From Gammaproteobacteria bacterium (GTDB lineage Bacteria; Pseudomonadota; Gammaproteobacteria; Xanthomonadales; SZUA-36), in the NCBI GenBank assembly GCA_030428105.1, contig JAUIBE010000012.1, forward strand, positions 29,547 to 93,546: 64,000 nt of DNA, read 5' to 3'. Under the pieces are notes generated by a model. The model had not been told where the DNA came from, ran no database searches, and saw only the letters and a program-made list of their open reading frames with translations. The translations under genes and the position numbers were made by a program. Below are positions 9,181-16,886 of this stretch, piece after piece. The stretch's first letter is position 1; each line of letters begins with the position of its first letter.

Positions 9181-10779
9181 ATGAACGCAACCGCACCGGC
9201 CTACTCCAAACCCACCATCGCCCTGGCACTGCTGTGCGGCGCGCTCCCCGGCTTGTTCCTGCTCATCACATCAACCACCTACCTGGTCCCGGGTGAGTTC
9301 GTCTACGACATCAAGCGCCTGCTACAACTGTGCATCATGACCGCACTATTCCTGGCCGCCACTCTAAACCCCGGCTTGCGCAACGCATTCGGCATGCAAC
9401 TGGCCCGAATTCCAACCTGGGTAAAAGCGCTGCTGGGCTTGATCGTGGCGCTCGGCATTACCTCATCGATAGTCAACGCCACCTCCAACATGCACCTGGC
9501 CTACTCGCTACTGGAAGTGGCCTTGCTCAGCCTGTTGGTCCTGGCCGCGCTGGTGATCGCCGCTTGCCGTGTCGTCGCTGGTGAACTGTTCGACCAGGTC
9601 GCCATCACCCTATTGGCAATGACTTCCATTGCAGTGGGAATACAGGAGCTCTTGGGTGTCGCCGCCGCGCTCGCCAACGACACCGAGTTCTACTTCCGCA
9701 TCAGCTTGATGTATTACTCCTGGCCCCGGTTCTACAATCAGGTGCAGGCATGGACTTTGCCCATACTGGCAGCGCTTCCGTACATTTGGTCGCGTAGCAA
9801 ATCCGACCTGCTGCGCAACAAAGCATTTCAGGCCATTGTGTGCCTGGCCGCCATCGGGCTGAACTGGTACATCATCCTGATGACCGGCGGGCGAGGGGTG
9901 GCACTGAGCTTAGCAATGGCTCTAACGTTCGGCGCGGTCGTATCTTTGTCCGCGAGAAATGCGTGTCTCAAGTGGCACTTAACTGGAGCTTTACTTGGCG
10001 GATTGCTGTTTTTAGCGATTGTTCAAGTTCAACAGCTTCCTACGGACAACCGGGGGACGGTTCCATTGGCGAATGGCTCCATAGCTGGACAACCTGAATC
10101 AGCTAATCCAGATGACTGGTTTGAAGCAGACGGTCAAGAATCCCGATTCACTCGCCAAAGCATCGCTGGGCGACTTACATTGGATTCTTCCGGCAGGCTT
10201 TACATGTGGCAATACGCCTACAACGCGATGCGGAATAACCCGTGGCTCGGGATCGGGCCAGGCCAATTTGCTTGCAAAGGACCGTTACGACTTGCTGCTC
10301 ACCCCCATAATTTCATTCTGCAAATTGGCGCAGAGTGGGGAGTCTTAGTTGGGTTCATAGTTTTCGCTCTTTTCGCCATTTTTCTAATTCGGTTGACCAA
10401 GCTCAAGGAGAAAGTGTCCACGACAGTAACTCAACATCCGGTCGCAAGCCTGCTGGCCACAGGAGTGTTTGCCGCCCAGATCTATTCTCTCTTGAGCGGC
10501 GTGCTCATAATGCCCGCCAGCCAAGTTGCGGGAATATTGGTCTTCGGTTGGTTAGTAGGATTAGCGTTCGGAGTCCAAAATGCACAAACGGAGCGGACTA
10601 GAAAGCACTCAACTGCCTTTACAACACTTACTGTTCTTCTGGCAGCGCTGGTGACAGTTTCTGCCTTTGGCGAGTTGGGCAATAGAAAACATTCAAATAT
10701 CGTCGTGCCAAGTGGAGACTCACTCTTTCCGCGTTTTTGGCAAGATGGAAAGCTCTGCAAGTACTTTCGCACACCTTAG
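9181..10779 (+). CDS. O-antigen-ligase-like membrane protein, possible pilin glycosyltransferase
   Basis: The 532 residues are strongly hydrophobic, with about 11-12 membrane segments. A large periplasmic loop near 290-395 carries the Wzy_C/WaaL-type signature (NNPWLGIGPGQFACKG, then HPHNFILQIGAEWGVLVG). These proteins transfer lipid-linked glycans to lipid A or to proteins. It lies 289 bp upstream of a pilin gene, as TfpO/PilO-type pilin glycosyltransferases lie beside pilA, so pilin glycosylation is a reasonable alternative to O-antigen ligation. GC falls along the gene (35/60 at 9481-9540, 25/60 at 10681-10740), suggesting mosaic ancestry. The acceptor cannot be decided from sequence alone. 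Confidence 0.75.
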   Translation: MNATAPAYSKPTIALALLCGALPGLFLLITSTTYLVPGEFVYDIKRLLQLCIMTALFLAATLNPGLRNAFGMQLARIPTWVKALLGLIVALGITSSIVNATSNMHLAYSLLEVALLSLLVLAALVIAACRVVAGELFDQVAITLLAMTSIAVGIQELLGVAAALANDTEFYFRISLMYYSWPRFYNQVQAWTLPILAALPYIWSRSKSDLLRNKAFQAIVCLAAIGLNWYIILMTGGRGVALSLAMALTFGAVVSLSARNACLKWHLTGALLGGLLFLAIVQVQQLPTDNRGTVPLANGSIAGQPESANPDDWFEADGQESRFTRQSIAGRLTLDSSGRLYMWQYAYNAMRNNPWLGIGPGQFACKGPLRLAAHPHNFILQIGAEWGVLVGFIVFALFAIFLIRLTKLKEKVSTTVTQHPVASLLATGVFAAQIYSLLSGVLIMPASQVAGILVFGWLVGLAFGVQNAQTERTRKHSTAFTTLTVLLAALVTVSAFGELGNRKHSNIVVPSGDSLFPRFWQDGKLCKYFRTP

Positions 10780-10877
10780 TTGGAAGCGCCTATTCGTACT
10801 CAAACTAAGTTGAAGAAAACGCGAGGCAATACTCTACATCAGAAATTGACATCCTATGGCAAGCAATTGACCTTTTT

Positions 10878-10902
10878 TGTCACTTAGTGACATTTATTGT
10901 CA
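10878..10902 (+). promoter_or_regulatory. Candidate PilR binding region upstream of pilA
   Basis: TGTCACTTAGTGACA at 10878-10892 is a perfect palindrome, and a further TGTCA lies at 10898-10902. TGACA also occurs at 10847-10851. P. aeruginosa PilR binds clustered TGTC-type sites upstream of its pilA promoter. The cluster here sits 65-90 bp upstream of the sigma-54 promoter, a normal enhancer distance. Assignment to PilR is inference. Confidence 0.5.
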
Positions 10903-10966
10903 AGCCCGCCAAACTAAAAATTCAGAGAACTCTCCTATCTTGCTGCTTTGAATGAACATCCAGTTA

Positions 10967-10985
10967 TTGGCGCGATAGTTGCATT
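10967..10985 (+). promoter_or_regulatory. Sigma-54 promoter for the first pilin gene
   Basis: TTGGCGCGATAGTTGCATT matches the sigma-54 consensus TGGCAC-N5-TTGCA. The -24 GG (10969-10970) and the -12 GC (10981-10982) are separated by exactly 10 bp. Transcription would start near 10993, giving a leader of about 75 nt. This fits the PilR activator encoded 3 kb upstream. Confidence 0.85.
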
Positions 10986-11068
10986 ACCTCAATGCATCCC
11001 GTTTTTTTGAAGGGATTTGAACGACGGGATCGTTTAATTCCGTCACTTATAACCAGGAGGGTTACGTT

Positions 11069-11506
11069 GTGAAAAATTCTAAAGGTTTTACATTGATCGA
11101 ACTGATGATCGTAATTGCGATCATCGCCATTCTGCTGGCATTGGCATTGCCGGCCTATCAGGACTACACCATTCGCGCCAAGGTTGGTGAAGGTCTTAGT
11201 GTTGCGGCTGCGGCCAAATTGGCGGTTAGCGAGACTTGCCAGTCTGATCCTGAGCTTGCGATCACCGACAATGCCTCAGTTGGCTACGACTTCCAGGGGT
11301 CTGACTACGTTTCAAGCGTCAGCGTGCAAGCTGGCGACTGTGATAGCGGCACCGTAACGATTGAAGTGACCACTCAGAACACCGGCGCAGACACCGACCC
11401 CATCCTGCATCTCATTGGCGAAGGCAATACTGCTGGCCGTTGGCAGTGGGACTGCCAGCTCGACACCGGTGCGACACAGCACGTACCGACTACTTGCCGT
11501 ACATAA
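11069..11506 (+). CDS. pilA: Type IVa major pilin
   Basis: The 145-residue prepilin has a 6-residue leader (MKNSKG) cut before Phe, then the [20 protein letters not shown] core with Glu5. The C-terminal disulfide region reads W-x-C...P-x-x-CRT, ending in threonine. There are four cysteines in total. The start is GTG 11069 with a perfect AGGAGG eight bases upstream. The sigma-54 promoter, strong ribosome binding site and strong terminator suggest the abundant major pilin. It would be processed by PilD and polymerised by PilB/PilC. Confidence 0.93.
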   Translation: MKNSKGFTLIELMIVIAIIAILLALALPAYQDYTIRAKVGEGLSVAAAAKLAVSETCQSDPELAITDNASVGYDFQGSDYVSSVSVQAGDCDSGTVTIEVTTQNTGADTDPILHLIGEGNTAGRWQWDCQLDTGATQHVPTTCRT

Positions 11507-11547
11507 AGCAAGACCGCTCCAGGTCTCCCTGGAGTCAGCAAGAAGTC

Positions 11548-11579
11548 AAAAGCCCCCCTGTGAAAGGGGGGCTTTTTTT
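11548..11579 (+). terminator. Rho-independent terminator after pilA
   Basis: AAAAGCCCCCC (11548-11558) pairs with GGGGGGCTTTT (11566-11576) around a 7-nt loop, followed by a T-run to 11579. It ends the pilA transcript and makes the second pilin a separate unit. Confidence 0.93.
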
Positions 11580-11694
11580 GTGTCAGCGGATCACATCAGT
11601 AGGATTTTTTGGAATCGACTTAGAAGCTGCTCTATAGTTAACTAGTCAAGGACCAGCTCCAATCTACTAGCCGTTATACAAGGACGTCATCACA

Positions 11695-11757
11695 GCTCCG
11701 CGAGTCGCGGAGCGTGCAAACGCAAATGTTAAGTGCATGCTTCGGGCTTCACTTAAC
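11695..11757 (+). promoter_or_regulatory. Two hairpins in the leader of the second pilin gene
   Basis: GCTCCGCGA (11695-11703) and TCGCGGAGC (11705-11713) form a 9-bp palindrome with one central base. GTTAAGTG (11728-11735) pairs with CACTTAAC (11750-11757) around a 14-nt loop and ends 16 bases before the ATG at 11774. No sigma-54 motif with correct spacing was found upstream. The structures may control stability or translation of the second pilin mRNA, or mark an old insertion. Function is unknown. Confidence 0.5.
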
Positions 11758-11773
11758 GACTAAGGGTGAAACG

Positions 11774-12313
11774 ATGTCCAAACCATCGGTCTTGATAACT
11801 AATTATTTGCCGTCCCGCAATTTCATATCGGCAAGGGTATGTGAGACGCGGAAGGGCCTTGAGCAAACCACTTGGCGAACCACCGGCTTTACATTGGTTG
11901 AGTTGATGATCGTACTTGCTGTTATTGCGATTTTGCTTTCTTTGGCAATCCCCACTTATCAAAATTACTCAATTCGTGCGAAGATAGGAGAGGGTTTGTC
12001 AGTTGCTAACGGAGCCAAGACCTCCGTAAGTACCGCTTGCCAAGAAAACCCACTGATCGATCCGTTAAATAATGAAGCCGCCGGATACATCACAGCTCCG
12101 GACTTCAGCACCATTTACATTGAAGATATTGTCATCAGCGGGACATGCGAGAACCCCCAGATCGAGATTCAGTCTCGAAATACTGGGACAATTGGGTTTG
12201 ACCCGAATATTGTTCTCTTGGGCAACTTTTCGATCGGTAGCGGACGCACCACTTGGGACTGTGCCAGCGGAAATACGCCAAACCACCTGCTACCGAAGAC
12301 TTGCCGCTCTTAG
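11774..12313 (+). CDS. Second type IV pilin with an unusually long leader
   Basis: The 179-residue precursor starts at ATG 11774 after AAGGGTGA. The processing site is G^FTLVELMIVLAV, so the leader is about 38 residues against 6 in the neighbouring pilin. The mature part (about 141 residues) parallels the first pilin: SIRAKIGEGLSVANGAK, four cysteines in matching order, and a W-x-C...P-K-T-CRS tail. It probably arose by duplication and diverged. The C-terminal Ser is notable because some pilins are glycosylated there. It may be a minor or alternative pilin. Confidence 0.87.
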   Translation: MSKPSVLITNYLPSRNFISARVCETRKGLEQTTWRTTGFTLVELMIVLAVIAILLSLAIPTYQNYSIRAKIGEGLSVANGAKTSVSTACQENPLIDPLNNEAAGYITAPDFSTIYIEDIVISGTCENPQIEIQSRNTGTIGFDPNIVLLGNFSIGSGRTTWDCASGNTPNHLLPKTCRS

Positions 12314-12362
12314 CTACCAAGCGAGTCAGCAATGTTCTTCAAAGCCCAACGAAATTCTAGGT

Positions 12363-12420
12363 TTGCATCGAAAGCCTCTGATTTAGGTATAATGAATCTT
12401 GGGTAAATGGAGTAACCCAA
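12363..12420 (+). promoter_or_regulatory. pilB promoter and hairpin holding its ribosome binding site
   Basis: TATAAT at 12388-12393 is a perfect -10. TTGCAT at 12363-12368 is a possible -35 with a long 19-bp spacer. Transcription would start near 12400. There TTGGGT (12399-12404) can pair with ACCCAA (12415-12420), placing GGAG (12409-12412), the ribosome binding site for ATG 12423, in the 10-nt loop. The mRNA would thus start almost directly in a 5' hairpin. A regulatory effect is inference. Confidence 0.55.
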
Positions 12421-12422
12421 AC

Positions 12423-14138
12423 ATGAACACCGAACTCAAAGTCGCAAGCCCACTAAACGGACTTGCCCGCCGACTGGTGGGGAGCGGTGTTCTTGACGAG
12501 GCAGCCGCCGAAAAAGCCTGTCTCGGAGCCAACAAGGGAAACAAATCACTTCTTTCTTACCTGCTCAAAGAAAAGCTGGCTGACCCCATGGCTCTGGCCG
12601 AGGCAGCCGCGGCCGAGTATGGCATCCCCTTGGTTGATATCAGCGCCTTCGATCTTTCCGTTGCACCTCTCAGCCTGGTCAACGAGGCCTTAATAGAAAA
12701 ACACACCGCGCTGCCGCTGCACCTTCGGGGCAACCAGTTGTTTGTCGGACTGAAAGACCCGACCGATCATCAGGTCATCGACGAGATCCAGTTCAGTTCG
12801 GGTTTTCATGTAGAGCCTATCCTGATCCCGGCCGACAAAATTGACGGTGCCATCGAGCGGGCACTGGAAAACACCAGCCCTGTTTTTGATGACTTCGAAG
12901 AAGACGAAGGCCTGGAAGATGTCGGCTTCGACCTTAGCAAAGAAGTTACCGACGACGGCAGTGGCGATCCGGCGGTTGACGATACTCCAGTAGTTCGATT
13001 CGTCAACAAGGTATTGCTGGATGCAATCCGTAAGGGCGCATCGGATATTCACTTTGAACCCTACGAGAGTCGATATCGTATCCGCTATCGCATGGATGGC
13101 GTGCTCAAAAACATGGCCGGGCCACCGATTCAAATGGCGCGACGTATTTCTTCACGATTGAAGGTTATGGCTGGCCTGGATATCGCTGAGAAACGTGTTC
13201 CCCAGGATGGCCGCATCAAGCTGAACCTCAGCCGCAACAAGGCTATCGATTTTCGCGCAAGCACCTGCCCCACCCTGTTCGGGGAGAAGGTCGTATTGCG
13301 TATTTTGGACTCCGCAGCCACTAGGATGGGCATCGAGGACCTGGGCTTTGAACCAGAGCAGCAGGTTTTCTATGAAGCTGCAGTAAATAAGCCGTACGGC
13401 ATGATCCTGGTCACCGGCCCAACCGGTAGCGGTAAGACGGTAACTCTGTATACCGGCATGCAGATGCTGAACGACGAAGGACGCAATATCTCCACCGTTG
13501 AAGACCCGGTTGAAATTCGGGTTCATGGCATCAACCAGGTGCAGTTCAACGAGAAGCAGGGCATGGTTTTCGCCCGGGCGCTTCGTGCATTCCTTCGCCA
13601 GGATCCCGATGTGATCATGGTGGGCGAGATTCGTGACCTCGAAACGGCGGAGATTGCAATCAAGGCCGCGCAAACCGGCCACCTGGTGCTTTCAACACTG
13701 CATACGAACGATGCCCCGCAATCCATCACCCGCTTGATGAACATGGGTGTCCCGACTTACAACATCACATCTGCCGTCAACCTGGTAATGGCGCAGCGCC
13801 TGGTGCGAATACTTCACAAGTGCAAGAAGCACGATGACATGCCACCGGAAGCACTGCTCCAGGCCGGTTTTCCGGAAGACCAGATTGAAGAATTGAAGCT
13901 ATACAAGCCCAGTGGGTGTGTAGACTGCAATGAAGGCTACCGTGGCAGAACCGGAATTTTCGAAGTGATGCCGATTACCGATGATATTTCCCGTATCATC
14001 CTGGAAGAAGGTAACTCCATGCGAATCGCCCAACAGGCGCGCGAGGAAGGGGTGGACGATCTGCGCCAATCGGCTCTAAGGAAAGTAGCCGCCGGCGTGA
14101 CCGACCTGATTGAAATTAACCGTGTAACCAAGGACTAG
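12423..14138 (+). CDS. pilB: Type IV pilus extension ATPase PilB
   Basis: The 571 residues hold the N-terminal GspE/PilB N1 region (residues about 30-150) and the AAA+ secretion ATPase domain with Walker A GPTGSGKTVT near 332, the Asp box (VGEIRDLETAEIAI) and His box (TGHLVLSTLHTNDAPQS). PilB is the cytoplasmic hexamer that drives pilus extension through PilC. ATG 12423 is preferred over TTG 12399 because GGAG lies ten bases upstream. In the usual zinc tetracysteine cluster only Cys467, Cys499 and Cys502 are present; the first position is Leu464, followed by His465. pilC starts 3 bp after the stop. Confidence 0.95.
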   Translation: MNTELKVASPLNGLARRLVGSGVLDEAAAEKACLGANKGNKSLLSYLLKEKLADPMALAEAAAAEYGIPLVDISAFDLSVAPLSLVNEALIEKHTALPLHLRGNQLFVGLKDPTDHQVIDEIQFSSGFHVEPILIPADKIDGAIERALENTSPVFDDFEEDEGLEDVGFDLSKEVTDDGSGDPAVDDTPVVRFVNKVLLDAIRKGASDIHFEPYESRYRIRYRMDGVLKNMAGPPIQMARRISSRLKVMAGLDIAEKRVPQDGRIKLNLSRNKAIDFRASTCPTLFGEKVVLRILDSAATRMGIEDLGFEPEQQVFYEAAVNKPYGMILVTGPTGSGKTVTLYTGMQMLNDEGRNISTVEDPVEIRVHGINQVQFNEKQGMVFARALRAFLRQDPDVIMVGEIRDLETAEIAIKAAQTGHLVLSTLHTNDAPQSITRLMNMGVPTYNITSAVNLVMAQRLVRILHKCKKHDDMPPEALLQAGFPEDQIEELKLYKPSGCVDCNEGYRGRTGIFEVMPITDDISRIILEEGNSMRIAQQAREEGVDDLRQSALRKVAAGVTDLIEINRVTKD

Positions 14139-14141
14139 GTT

Positions 14142-15362
14142 ATGGCAACGCAACACGCAGAACCGACGATTTACCTGTGGCAAGGGCGCGACAAGCGCGG
14201 ACAAAGGTTAAAGGGGCAACAGGTTGCCACCACGCCCAGCCTTGTGCGAGCTGAACTTCGCCGTCAGGGCATCAATCCAATTTCGGTTCGGAAGAAACCG
14301 AAACCACTTTTTGGTGGTGCTGGAAGTGCGGTCAAAGCAAAAGACATTGCCGTGTTCAGCCGCCAGCTAGCTACGATGCTTAAGTCCGGCGTTCCATTGG
14401 TCACCGCTCTACAAATTATCGCTGGTGGACTGAAGAACCCCAAAATGCGAACAATGGTGGATAAGATTCGCACAGAAATCGAATCTGGAAGCACGCTCCA
14501 CGAATCGCTTTCGCAGTATCCAGTTCAGTTCGACGAACTCTACGTCAACCTGGTAAAAGCCGGTGAAAGCGCGGGTGTGTTGGACACCATCCTCGACAAT
14601 ATTGCGTCCTATAAAGAACGAATAGAAAGCATTAAGGGAAAAATCAAGAAAGCACTCTACTACCCCGCTGCAGTTATAGCGGTGGCGATCATAGTTTCGT
14701 CAATACTGCTTATATTCGTAATCCCTCAGTTCGAAAGTGTGTTTCAGAGTTTTGGGGCAGACTTGCCGGCATTCACGCGAATGATAGTTGATCTTTCCAA
14801 GTACATGCAGGAATACGGTATATGGATACTCTTGTCTATTGTGGCGATCATTGTCGCCATCGTAATGACTAAGAGGCGGTCAAAGAGATTCGACCACTTC
14901 ATTGATAGAGTATCCCTCAAAATCCCAATCGTGGGCGGAATCCTCGAACAGGCCGCCATTGCACGCTTCTGCCGCACCCTGGCCATCACCTTTGCAGCGG
15001 GTGTACCCCTGGTCGACGCCCTGAAAATTGTTTCCGGCTCAACTGGAAACCAGGTGTACAACGACGCCGCCGCGCGCATCAGAGAAGACGTTGCCGTGGG
15101 ACACCAGTTACAACTGGCGATGCAACAAACCGAAGTATTCCCCAACATGGTCATCCAAATGGCTGCAATCGGCGAAGAAGCCGGTTCGCTTGACACCATG
15201 CTGAACAAGGTTGCGGACGCCTACGAGGAAGAGGTCAACAACGCGGTCGACTCTCTGTCCAGCCTGCTGGAACCCGCGATTATCGTGTTTGTCGGCGTAA
15301 TCGTCGGCGCCATGGTTGTCGCCATGTACCTGCCCATCTTCAAGATGGCCGCGGTTATCTAA
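14142..15362 (+). CDS. pilC: Type IV pilus inner-membrane platform protein PilC
   Basis: The 406 residues show two tandem GspF/PilC domains: the first near 70-195 (FSRQLATMLKSGVPLVTALQ) and the second near 275-400 (FCRTLAITFAAGVPLVDALK). Membrane helices occur near 175-200, 225-245 and at the C-terminus (VGVIVGAMVVAMYLPIF). PilC couples the PilB motor to pilin addition. It starts 3 bp after pilB and precedes pilD by 18 bp, so the three form one unit. Its GC is visibly lower than in pilD. Confidence 0.95.
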   Translation: MATQHAEPTIYLWQGRDKRGQRLKGQQVATTPSLVRAELRRQGINPISVRKKPKPLFGGAGSAVKAKDIAVFSRQLATMLKSGVPLVTALQIIAGGLKNPKMRTMVDKIRTEIESGSTLHESLSQYPVQFDELYVNLVKAGESAGVLDTILDNIASYKERIESIKGKIKKALYYPAAVIAVAIIVSSILLIFVIPQFESVFQSFGADLPAFTRMIVDLSKYMQEYGIWILLSIVAIIVAIVMTKRRSKRFDHFIDRVSLKIPIVGGILEQAAIARFCRTLAITFAAGVPLVDALKIVSGSTGNQVYNDAAARIREDVAVGHQLQLAMQQTEVFPNMVIQMAAIGEEAGSLDTMLNKVADAYEEEVNNAVDSLSSLLEPAIIVFVGVIVGAMVVAMYLPIFKMAAVI

Positions 15363-15380
15363 GAATACGAATAACGACAC

Positions 15381-16262
15381 GTGGAATTCTTACTGGCTTC
15401 GACACCCCTGCTACTGACAGGGGTGTTTCTTTTCGGGCTGCTGGTTGGCAGCTTTCTCAACGTCGTCATCCTGCGGGTGCCGCCTTTGCTGGAGTATGAC
15501 TGGCGTTGCCAGTGCAACGAGTTGCTGGCGCTGGAAAGCGGCAAATCGGTTGAGGCCGAGCAGCGGCCGCCCGGCATTATTCGCGGCCGTTCGCACTGCC
15601 CCAAGTGCGGCCACCAGATTACTGCGCTGGAGAATGTGCCGGTACTGAGCTACCTGATGCTCCGCGGCCGGTGTTCCGCCTGCAAGGCTCGCATCTCGCC
15701 GCGTTACCCCGTTGTCGAGTTACTGACTGGCATTTTGTTTGTTGTCACCATTTGGCACTTCGGTCCCACGGCCCAGGGGCTGAGCGCGCTGGCGCTGACC
15801 GCGGTGCTGATTGCGCTTACCGGTATTGATGCCGATACCCAGCTTCTGCCGGATAACTTCACCCTGCCGCTGTTGTGGCTGGGCATCCTGGTCAACCTGT
15901 TCGCAGTCCACACCAGCCTGGCCGACAGCGTGGTGGGCGCCATCGCCGGCTACATGACCTTGTGGCTCATCTATCACATGTTCCGCCTGCTTACCGGCAA
16001 AGAGGGCATGGGTTACGGTGACTTCAAGCTGCTAGGCGCGCTGGGCGCGTGGCTGGGCTGGCAGATGTTGCCGTTGATTATCCTGCTGTCTTCACTGGTT
16101 GGCGCCGTATTCGGCATCACCCTCATGGCCATCGGCAAGATGGACCGCGACAAACCTATGCCGTTTGGGCCGTTCATTGCCGCCGCCGGCTGGATTGCCC
16201 TGATCTGGGGCGATCGCATCATGGACGCCTACAAGAGTTTCAGTGGCGGAACCTTCGGCTAG
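15381..16262 (+). CDS. pilD: Prepilin leader peptidase / N-methyltransferase PilD
   Basis: The 293 residues are mostly membrane-spanning. An N-terminal cytoplasmic zinc loop carries two CxxC pairs (CPKCGHQI...GRCSACKARISPRYP). The aspartyl protease sites are GIDADTQLLPD and the G-x-G-D motif (MGYGDFKLLGALGAW). It cuts the leader of prepilins after glycine and methylates the new N-terminus. As in Pseudomonas and Xanthomonas, it probably also serves the type II pseudopilins encoded at the far end of the window. The start is GTG 15381. Confidence 0.95.
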   Translation: MEFLLASTPLLLTGVFLFGLLVGSFLNVVILRVPPLLEYDWRCQCNELLALESGKSVEAEQRPPGIIRGRSHCPKCGHQITALENVPVLSYLMLRGRCSACKARISPRYPVVELLTGILFVVTIWHFGPTAQGLSALALTAVLIALTGIDADTQLLPDNFTLPLLWLGILVNLFAVHTSLADSVVGAIAGYMTLWLIYHMFRLLTGKEGMGYGDFKLLGALGAWLGWQMLPLIILLSSLVGAVFGITLMAIGKMDRDKPMPFGPFIAAAGWIALIWGDRIMDAYKSFSGGTFG

Positions 16263-16872
16263 CCAGCGCTCACCCGTGTTTACCGTCGGGCTGACCGGCG
16301 GCATTGCCTCCGGCAAGTCTGCCGTTTCCGACCGTTTTGGCGCCCTCGGGGTGCCCATCATCGATACCGACCTGATCGCCCGCGAGGTGGTGGAACCGGG
16401 GCACCCGGTGCTTGGCGAAGTCGTCGCAGCCTTCGGCCCCGAGGTCCTCGACGATGAGGGCCGGCTGCAACGCCGCAAGCTGCGCGAAATCATTTTTTCC
16501 GACCCCGAGAAGCAGGATCTGCTGGAAGGCATTCTTCACCCGGCCATTCGCGCCATCGTCCGCCAGCGGGTGGCCGAGGTGGTAGCGCCCTATTGCATGG
16601 TTGTGATCCCGTTGCTGGTGGAATCAGGTCATTTCGACTGGCTCAACCGGGTGTTGGTGGTGGATGTGCCCACTGAGGTGCAGATCGAGCGGCTGGTCCA
16701 GCGTGATGATGTGACACCCGAACAGGCCCAGGATGCCTTGTCCGCACAGGCGAGCCGCGGTGAGCGTTTGTCAATTGCAGATGATGTGATTGATAACAGT
16801 GGCGATATTGCGGGGTTGGATGGGGAGGTTAGGCGGTTGCACGCCGCTTATCTGGAACTCGCGGAAGGATAA
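16243..16872 (+). CDS. coaE: Dephospho-CoA kinase
   Basis: The 209 residues contain the P-loop GLTGGIASGKS, the CoaE motifs DTDLIAREVVEPG and VIPLLVESG, and the RDDVTPEQA region. It performs the last step of CoA synthesis, phosphorylating the ribose of dephospho-CoA. GTG 16243 overlaps the end of pilD by 20 bp. GTG 16276 (VFTVGLTGGIASGKS) would fit family N-termini more tightly, so the start is uncertain. The pilD-coaE order is common in gammaproteobacteria. It is convergent with the thiE-like gene. Confidence 0.94.
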   Translation: MAEPSASQRSPVFTVGLTGGIASGKSAVSDRFGALGVPIIDTDLIAREVVEPGHPVLGEVVAAFGPEVLDDEGRLQRRKLREIIFSDPEKQDLLEGILHPAIRAIVRQRVAEVVAPYCMVVIPLLVESGHFDWLNRVLVVDVPTEVQIERLVQRDDVTPEQAQDALSAQASRGERLSIADDVIDNSGDIAGLDGEVRRLHAAYLELAEG

Positions 16873-16886
16873 GACCATCGCCGCGA

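Noticed and set aside
10780..10810. Terminator after the ligase-like gene
   Set aside because: A CTTAGTT/AACTAAG pairing exists, but the loop is over 20 nt and no T-run follows.
12399..12422. TTG 12399 as pilB start
   Set aside because: It coincides with the predicted transcription start and lacks a ribosome binding site; ATG 12423 has one.
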